DNA from: Chaetomium olivaceum
Lineage: Eukaryota > Ascomycota > Sordariomycetes > Sordariales > Chaetomiaceae
Assembly: GCA_039881045.1 (NCBI GenBank)
Contig: JAYWVB010000020.1
Location: forward strand, 310,001 to 374,000
Length of the DNA stretch: 64,000 nt
Reading direction: 5' to 3'
Positions 57,454-64,000 of this stretch are shown in pieces. Each line of letters opens with the position of its first letter. Position 1 is the stretch's first letter. Under the pieces are notes generated by a model. That model was not told the DNA's origin, ran no database searches, and saw only the letters and a program-made list of their open reading frames with translations. A program made the position numbers and the translations under genes.

Positions 57454-58225
57454 CTTGCGTGCCACGAGGCGGAGGCGGTGGTGGTTTTTATGAGAAGACG
57501 GAGGTGCCGCAATTGATTGGAGATGTTGTGGCAGGCGTGCTCCATGTGGAAACTGCCGCTGCGTCTGCCAATTCCACCCGACGTTTTGTTACTGACTACC
57601 CAGTTATAGTGGGGGCCGCCTGAGGGGCTTCTAAAAAGCATGTCCAAATGCCAAATGGGGCCGTGCCCATGCTGCATGGAGGGGCATCCAGCCTCTTTTT
57701 TAGGTTTATGTGTGGAGGTCGGCCGGTCGGTTACCCCAACATGTTCCTCCACTGTTGCTTGGTGTCGGCTAGTTACGGGTTGCTGCACCGGAAGCCTTTC
57801 ATGGCCACTGGCTAGGTGTGTTTACCGCGATTGTGAAGATTTCACAAAGCAATCATCACCAAACGTCAGCTTTTCTATATCGGGAAACAGCCTTTATTTC
57901 TCTTTGTAACAAGTAAACGGCTCTTATGGATGGCGCCTGCATTGTACATATGTCGTCGTTGGGTGTTGAATGACGTCGTGGCCCCGAAGACACGGGGGTT
58001 GGGACTGCGGCCTCGGCGACAACGCGAAGGGATCCTCAATGTACATATATAACCCGGCATCTCACCCTTCGGCCCCGGCGGCGGTCGTCCAATCCTTCAC
58101 ATCTCGGTCATACGCGATATTAGAAAACCACCTCCATGGCGGCTGCCGCCTCAGGCGTCCCCAAGGATCACACATTATGATTCCCAAGTATTTACTGGTA
58201 CCTTCAGACCTTCGCCATCAAGGAA
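57454..58225. other. Intergenic region upstream of the JmjC-SET gene
   Basis: 772 bp containing the JmjC-SET promoter and the 3' end of the kinase-like gene. No coding region is supported. Confidence 0.4.
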
Positions 58226-59100
58226 TTAAGCTGCTTCCAGAGAACCCTCATGCCGATAATACGCCTGCATCGACAGATAGTGCTTGGCCAGGTGGCGAAC
58301 ACTCGACGCTAGGAAAGTTGCCCTTTGATCCGCCGAGTAATGAAACACGGCGCTCTCAAGATCTAGTACCTTTATTTTGCCATCCACAAGTTGAAAGTTT
58401 GACAAGTTGGCGTCATCTTGATGCACGCCAAAAGCGTCGAGTGCTCGGTAGCATGGCTGTAGCAAACTTGACAGCTCCTCCAAGGTCATGGTTGCACCCT
58501 CGGGAGCGGACAGCGAGATACCCTCCAAATACTCAAGAAGCATAGCCCTTGTTCCGTTGTAGCGCAAAAGGCCGTAAAACTTGGGGATGATGGCGCCCTG
58601 CAGGGGGTTGAGCCGTAGGTATGCCTTGACTTCGGTATCAAAATATTCCTCCATAATTTCTTTGTCTTCGCGGGGTTTCTCTGTCTTCAGCACAGCACGG
58701 GTCAAGAAGGAGCCACTCCGGGAAGACAGTTTGGACCCAAGACTGAGCAAACGCGGGGAGGAGCTGGGTAGCGGATGTAAAGAAGCTAGCTATCGTCGAC
58801 GGGCAGATCCTGAGTCCCAGGACATGGGGATGCAGGTCGGAAATCTGAGAAGCATACGCAGAGATGTAACGGGTGCGGAACCAGAAGTCCTTGCCCTCGC
58901 GGTATCCTATTAGCACGGGTCGACGGGGAATCCCGCAATGCGATACTTACAACGAGTTTTGTTGGCGGCTCGCGTGGGGCTATGGCCAGTCGAGCTGCTG
59001 AAAACCGGTAGCGTTCTGGCTCACCACGACGTCGGTACCTGGGGACTAGTAGGGGCGGGCGCGGAACTTGGTCGACGAGAATGTCATCTTTGGTCTCCAT
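58226..59100 (-). CDS. Protein-kinase-like (phosphotransferase fold) protein, frame interrupted
   Basis: Fungal kinase-like family of unknown role. Pieces in order on the minus strand: METKDDILVDQVPRPPLLVP...YRFSAARLAIAPREPPTKLV (from 59100); GKDFWFRTRYISAYASQISD...WVQTVFPEWLLLD; then AVLKTEKPREDK (the Lys strand), LQGAIIPKFYGLLRYNGTRA, a catalytic-loop-like HQDDANLSNF and a metal-site-like VLDLESAVF, stop at 58226. The first two join through a likely 55-nt intron (donor GTAAGT at 58950; acceptor near 58896, uncertain because its -3 base is G). The last two are in different frames; skipping one base in the GGG at 58699-58701 gives a sensible WLLLD-RAVLKT junction. It may be a decaying gene or a sequence error. 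Family identity is good; function is unknown. Confidence 0.6.
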
Positions 59101-59690
59101 TGTGCAGGACTGGTTGGTTGCGTAATGTTCGGTATAGCGCTGGTTGGGGTCTGTCTGGCGTTCGCCTTCAATTCGTTGCACGAGATGGATTGCGGTCAGT
59201 CAAGCACATTTTCCGTTGTGTTGTCTCCCCCGCTTCCCTCTTTCGCGACTCTACATTGTCTCTACTGTTGCCATCCAACGTGAGCGAAGCACGAGAGGTG
59301 TCAGTATAGAGAGAGTCGACTTAGCAAATACGGGTAATTTAACCGAGCGTCTGCCCGTACGTCTATGATGGGTCATGAGGCTGCCGAAGATCACATGAAA
59401 TGAGTGGTCTTGGGTTACTGAGTGGGTGCCTGTGGAGCCACTCAAGATTCCGCGTGGTACAGCGGGAACGATTGGCGAGTGGAGCCTCTTGTTAACTCAT
59501 GGACACTCAGTTAATCGATATGGAACACAAAAGCGCTTCCCCAAGACAGACCCCCACCCCCAACCACAGGCACGTTGCAGCTTCTACTTCGTACCTACAG
59601 TTATTTTAACCACGCCCTGTCCCAGAAACTCGCTCTCCGTAATTTCTTCCCCCCCAAACCCCTCCCCTGGCCTCGGCTTTACCGGCTGAT
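59101..59690. other. Divergent intergenic region
   Basis: 590 bp with the promoters of the kinase-like gene and the RS-rich gene. A C-rich leader (ACAGACCCCCACCCCCAACC) lies just upstream of 59691. No gene is seen. Confidence 0.4.
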
Positions 59691-60990
59691 ATGGAGACGC
59701 GCCACTTCGACCATGACACCATCCTGACAGACGACGCCGTCGCGGAGCTGATGGCAAAAGAGGCGAGCGACACAGCCATCAAGTACTCTTCAATGGGCCT
59801 CGAAGCCTTCAGGTCAACGAAGTCAGTACTCCCGGATCCAGACCCAGCACGGTCGAGATTTATTGGACTCCGGTAACTCATGTCACACAGACCGGCGAAC
59901 AAGGCGAAGCCGAATACACGCTTCCTGGGGCGGATCATCAAAGAGACGACAAACCACAATGCCGCCCTCCTGGCAAAGGAAGCCGCAGAAGCCCAAGCTC
60001 GCCTCAACAACCTGACTGAAGCCGAAGAGAAGAAGCGACGCAAGGTTAACCCGAGCGCCTCGGACCTAAGACGTCGACAACTGGGCGACATATCCTCGAT
60101 TCTGCAAGGGCGAAAAAGGCCCAGTGGGGCTGAGCGGGACGAGAGCCGGAAGCAAAGAGACGAAGGTCGGGACAAAGAAGACACTCGAGACCGCTCCCGC
60201 GACCGGGATCGCCGACGCAGCAGGCACAGCACGCGACACGGGGACAAAGAAGAGGGGCAGCGGTCGCGTAGAAAGCATGATGATCGGACAACGGACGAAC
60301 ACCGCCGCCGGAGAGACAGGTCACGCTCGCCGCGGCAGAAGGATCGTAAGCACCGTGATCGGTCACCGCTCAGCAGCAGTGGTGAGGACGATCGGTTACG
60401 TTCTTCGAGGTCGCGGCGGGGGAAATCTGGCAAAGATCACGACCTGCTTGCCACCGAGTCATCTAGACGCAAAAGCTACGGACGACTACTTCAGGAAAAC
60501 GACGAATTCTCAACGACCTCCAAAGCCAGGCGACTAGCCGAGGCAGACGAGTCCGATCCGCTCGAGGAGCTTATCGGTCCAGCACCACCGTCAGAGGCCC
60601 CTGTCAGGACACGCGGGAGGGGCGCCATCCGGGGCACCGCAGCGATGGACGGTCGGTTTTCCGAAGACTATGACCCGGCCTCTGATGTCCAGCCGGAAGA
60701 ACCGACCGCGACCGAAGACTGGGACGAGGCGGTCGAGACATTCCGTGACCGACAGAAATGGAAGCAGCAGGGCGCAGATAGACTCCGCGCAGCTGGTTTT
60801 ACGGAAGAGCAGGTCAGGCAGTGGGAGAAGGGCGGGGAGAAGGACATTGATGATGTGCGGTGGAGCAAGGCCGGTGAGAAGCGCGAGTGGTAAGTGGCTA
60901 CTCTTCCCCCCTACCCCCCTTAGGTCGACGCCAGGGCCGGGGCCTAACGCAGTTATTAGGGATCGAGGCAAGGAGAGTAATGGTGCGTGA
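59691..60990 (+). CDS. RS-rich protein, probably splicing-related
   Basis: Three exons, 59691-59812, 59891-60889 and 60960-60990; 383 aa, phases exact. The first exon gives METRHFDHDTILTDDAVAEL and IKYSSMGLEAF. It joins through a Arg codon to PANKAKPNTRFLGRIIKETT, a conserved block in fungal proteins often labelled 'pre-mRNA-splicing factor 38B' (label recalled, not checked). The middle is a long Arg/Ser/Asp/Glu-rich region (DRSRDRDRRRSRHSTRHGDK). The C-terminus has a conserved WDEAVETFRDRQKWKQQGAD and FTEEQVRQWEKGGE. The last exon adds DRGKESNGA. The first donor is an unusual GTCAAC, but the acceptor and phase fit. RS composition suggests a nuclear RNA-processing role; exact function unknown. 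Confidence 0.78.
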
Positions 60991-61497
60991 TGAATATTAT
61001 GACTGAACTATGTGCATCTTGTCGGCGTTTGGCATTGTATAACCTGGACGGTTCGGGGGAATTGCATTTGTATGTTTGGGTCTCATGGCATTGGGTTGTG
61101 ACGGCTTTGAAAAAGGGGGGGTCTTGAAATATTTGTGGGAAAGGTGTAGACAAAAACCAACGGTCGTGGCATGAAACAGCGTTTCCGGGCATCGTTTCCT
61201 TGCTGAATCCAGGCGTCGTGTTGGTGGATTCGTGAATGGCAGTGTAGTTCAAACTCCTGTGGTACCAATGGCAGACTTCCATATTTGGACTCTGTTATTC
61301 GTACAGACCAGGAGCCAAACGGCTCGGCGATATACATGGATATGCGTGTCAGTTTACGCAACGCAGCAGTCCGCTCGTCTCGCAACCGTAACGACCGCTC
61401 CCTCCTCCCTTGTGCTTTACCCAATCTCGGGTGTGGCCCAGCGCCCTCGGAAATAGTTCTCCCTACAACCCTGATATTGATATATCCCGCCATCCAC
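60991..61497. other. Convergent intergenic region
   Basis: 507 bp between two convergent 3' ends. Nothing recognisable. Confidence 0.4.
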
Positions 61498-62404
61498 TCA
61501 TTTATCATCCCAACCAATCTTCTGCCCTTGCTTCGTCTTTAGCTTCCCCTCCTTCAGCGTCGGCGCATCCCCCCTGGTTTTCGACGATGGCAGTTCCAAC
61601 ACACTATCCGCCTCCTTCTCACTATTCGTCGCCCACATCCTCTCGATACACAGCTCAAAGGGGCCCGGTATCCTATCGGTCAGACCAATCCCGATGGACT
61701 TCACCCTCTGGCGCATGATCTCGGTCTGGGGCTCGACGACGAAGCCGTAGTTGGTGCGCACAAAGTCGTTCCACTTGACCAGCACCGTCTCCCACTGGCC
61801 CGGGTTCTTGACAAACAGCCGGTGCTGGTGCAGGTCGGTGGGCACGACCGACTCGGTCTGCACGTTGATGAAGTAGCTGCGCCCGTCCGACTTGACGCGC
61901 AGCGCCAGGTAGACGTAGGGGTCGATGTTGAAGAGGCTGCGCCCGAAGATGGTGGGCGGGCGGTCCCGCGTGCGGAAGGCCGCGTACCCGGTGCGTTTTA
62001 TGTCGGGGCGGTCCTTGGGGAGTTCGGTGGAGATGGTTCCGTGGAACTTGGCGTAGCCGCCGAGGGCGTTGGGGGAGGGGCGTGGGAGGCCGGAGGAGGC
62101 GGGCGGGGAGGGGATCCATTCGAGGTTCGCTTGTGAAAAGCCGCCGATCTCTGCGTCGGACATGAGCTTGCAGTCTTGGATCGAGCTCGGGTTGCGGAAG
62201 TTGTGGAGTTCGTAGGGGGCCGCGCCGCCCTTGATGCCTTCGAGGCTGAAAACTGTTGGTGGGTTTCCGTGGTCAGCAACGCCGGAGAGCCAGGGCCAGG
62301 ACCAGGACCAATTGCCATTGCATACCAATATGAGAAAGCCTCTTGAACTCATCGATGCTGCGGCCAATGAAGCCCTTGAATAAGAGCGGCCGTGTCGCCT
62401 GCAT
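61498..62404 (-). CDS. CIA30: Complex I intermediate-associated protein 30 (CIA30/NDUFAF1)
   Basis: Mitochondrial assembly factor for the membrane arm of NADH:ubiquinone oxidoreductase. Two exons on the minus strand, 62404-62326 and 62252-61498, give 277 aa; the 73-nt intron (GTATGC...AACAG) splits a Val codon. The first exon encodes MQATRPLLFKGFIGRSIDEF and KRLSHI. The second encodes the CIA30 fold: SIQDCKLMSDAEIGGFSQAN, GYAKFHGTISTELP, TGYAAFRTRDRPPTIFG, YVYLALRVKSDGRSYFINVQ, QWETVLVKWNDFVRTNYGF and IGIGLTDRIPGPFELCIERM. The upstream ATG-like frame opening at 62367 is a shadow: it lies in the intron frame. Confidence 0.94.
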
Positions 62405-64000
62405 GGTGGGCGAGCTGTGGTGTTGGGTTGGGAGGAGGGGATGCGACCGGAATCTTCTGCAGCTACCGGCAGGTTGGTAATCTTCTAATGGGCGAGAGCG
62501 CCGGGTAGTTCAAAGTCCTGTGCATGTCCTCAAGGCCATGGACGTACTCTGTTGCGGAATGAGCTCGAGGTGCCCAATCCGTCCAATGCGATCTCGTCGT
62601 GGTGGGCGAAGCTTGTGTAGATTTTCGGGAACGTCATCAAACCACCAAGCAGCATTCGCGACAGGGGTGTCACTCTCCCCACCACAGGAATTGTGGGTTT
62701 CTTAAGCTCGACCACGTGCTTCCTTCATGCTTCTTTCATGCTTCGAGAACAAACAGCCTGCCACCCAGTGTTTATTATCAGTCTCAAGCTGGATTAAAGT
62801 TGCACATGATGTGATTTAGAGATTAGAGTGAGAAAAGTACCCATATTGGTTTATTGAATTTACCCCAGGTTAGCCGGTGCATCAGGACTTGCTATTCGTA
62901 ATGCAAAGTAATCCAGAATGGACTGATGCAGTGCAAAAGACGCTGAATTACCCTAAGTTTTGCACCTGTGATACGACAAAACTAGTATTTGTAGTTCCAG
63001 AAACTTTCGGAGAATAAGTCTCGATGATGACCTCCAAGCTTCGACAAAACCCTCAGAGTCAACCTCCATTCTTGGACGTGCACGGACCATATCTCTTGTC
63101 GTGTAAGTCGTTAACAGCTTCCACCAACGTCACGTCTGTCGGCCATCTCGCAAGTGAACTACATCATATCTTGTCAAACTATTTCTTCAAAGAAAATCAA
63201 TCCAGCGTCGTAATTATTCACCATTGTTGGGCCTAGTGTGTCACTTACCCGACTAAGGGTTCCTATTTTCGTAGTTCCAAGAAGTCCGTCCATCATCCAT
63301 GTTTCAAACAATTCCTTAGGCCAAATAGCCCTCGCTCATACTGCAGATATACTTGATTCATAATTACATAATGTACATCATGTTTCTAGACTCTTGAAGC
63401 CTCCAATCCCATGCGAGCTCCTCGATGTTTTCAAGTTGGAAACACAAGACAACTTAACCATAACCACCTCGAAAGGTGACTGGAGTTTCAAAAGTCTGCG
63501 ACTGAACTTCAATTCATTGCCCAAGTTGTAAATTAGCTATCCTCAGCTATTGCTAACTAGCCAAAGTAGAGTGTATTGATTTCATGAAAGACTCCATGAC
63601 TTTCATCATCATTACTTGAGTCATATTTGTCAAACTGCCATCTTCCTTTGTTGCACTTGGTACCACTCTTCAAAAGACCTTTAACTCACCAGTAAACCCA
63701 GTCATGCTTGTGAACTACCATCTTACTCTCTACAGACACTTGTCTTTACTGGACCATTGAACAGGTTCATGTTTGTTCAGAGTGATGAGGCTATAGAAAT
63801 ATCCATCTATTTCTCCCAACACAATCTCGACCATCACTGCTCAGTGCCTCAGTTCACTCCCAACCTGACGCTATGATCACAAAGCGGTCGCAAGTTAAAA
63901 GGTTATCAGGGCTTTCCTTATTCTTGGCACGCTCCTGACAACGTCCAACGTCCATGTAAATATAGGAGCCAACAACGCACTGAGCACCCCCTTGAATATC
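62405..64000. other. Gene-free, AT-richer end of window
   Basis: 1.6 kb upstream of CIA30. After about 62760 the composition becomes AT-rich and open frames are short (the best, 63024-63236, is 70 codons with no domain). No repeat unit or transposon sequence is recognised. Confidence 0.5.

Noticed and set aside
1..64000. CRISPR array, prophage or bacterial operon
   Set aside because: All genes are spliced eukaryotic genes; no such elements are seen.

Overview
The window is nuclear DNA from a filamentous ascomycete. The genes have short introns (mostly 45-80 nt, GT...AG), GC-rich coding sequence, pyrimidine-rich leaders, and the classical Pezizomycotina mating-type neighbourhood. The order SLA2 - MAT1-2-1 - APN2 - COX13 - APC5, with REV3 and valyl-tRNA synthetase nearby, points to a sordariomycete, most likely Sordariales and perhaps Chaetomiaceae. 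That family-level guess is inference from gene content, not a database match.

Layout. 0-16.5 kb: REV3 (DNA polymerase zeta), an ApsA/Num1-type nuclear migration protein, CWC24 (splicing) and ATG3 (autophagy E2, minus strand). 17-31 kb is the mating-type region: SLA2 (plus), a gene-poor stretch of 4.1 kb, MAT1-2-1 with its HMG box (plus), APN2 (minus) and COX13 (plus). Only a MAT1-2 gene is seen, with no alpha-box gene, so this strain carries the MAT1-2 ('a') idiomorph. 32-48 kb: APC5 (minus), a PA-TM-RING ubiquitin ligase (minus), valyl-tRNA synthetase (plus), ribosomal protein eL37 (plus), ELP6 (minus) and an MFS transporter (minus). 48-64 kb: a 2.2 kb gene-free stretch, a mitochondrial thioredoxin-like protein (plus), SOS7 kinetochore protein (minus), a large JmjC + SET protein (minus), a kinase-like gene (minus), an RS-rich splicing-type protein (plus) and CIA30 (minus). 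The last 1.6 kb is AT-richer and has no recognisable gene.

Most genes are housekeeping genes and not an operon-like system; what holds the region together is the mating-type locus and its conserved flanks. I rebuilt exon structures by hand from splice signals, phase and protein continuity, and most gene models close exactly in frame.

Five models (apsA, CWC24, the valyl-tRNA synthetase presequence, ELP6, JmjC-SET) break where one base appears to be missing. The kinase-like gene appears to have one base too many. This looks more like assembly error than mass pseudogenisation, but cannot be settled from sequence alone. The best biological leads are the JmjC-SET two-domain protein, the stop-free in-frame last intron of APN2, the 8-nt exon of COX13, and protein-like frames inside the spacer of the mating-type locus.
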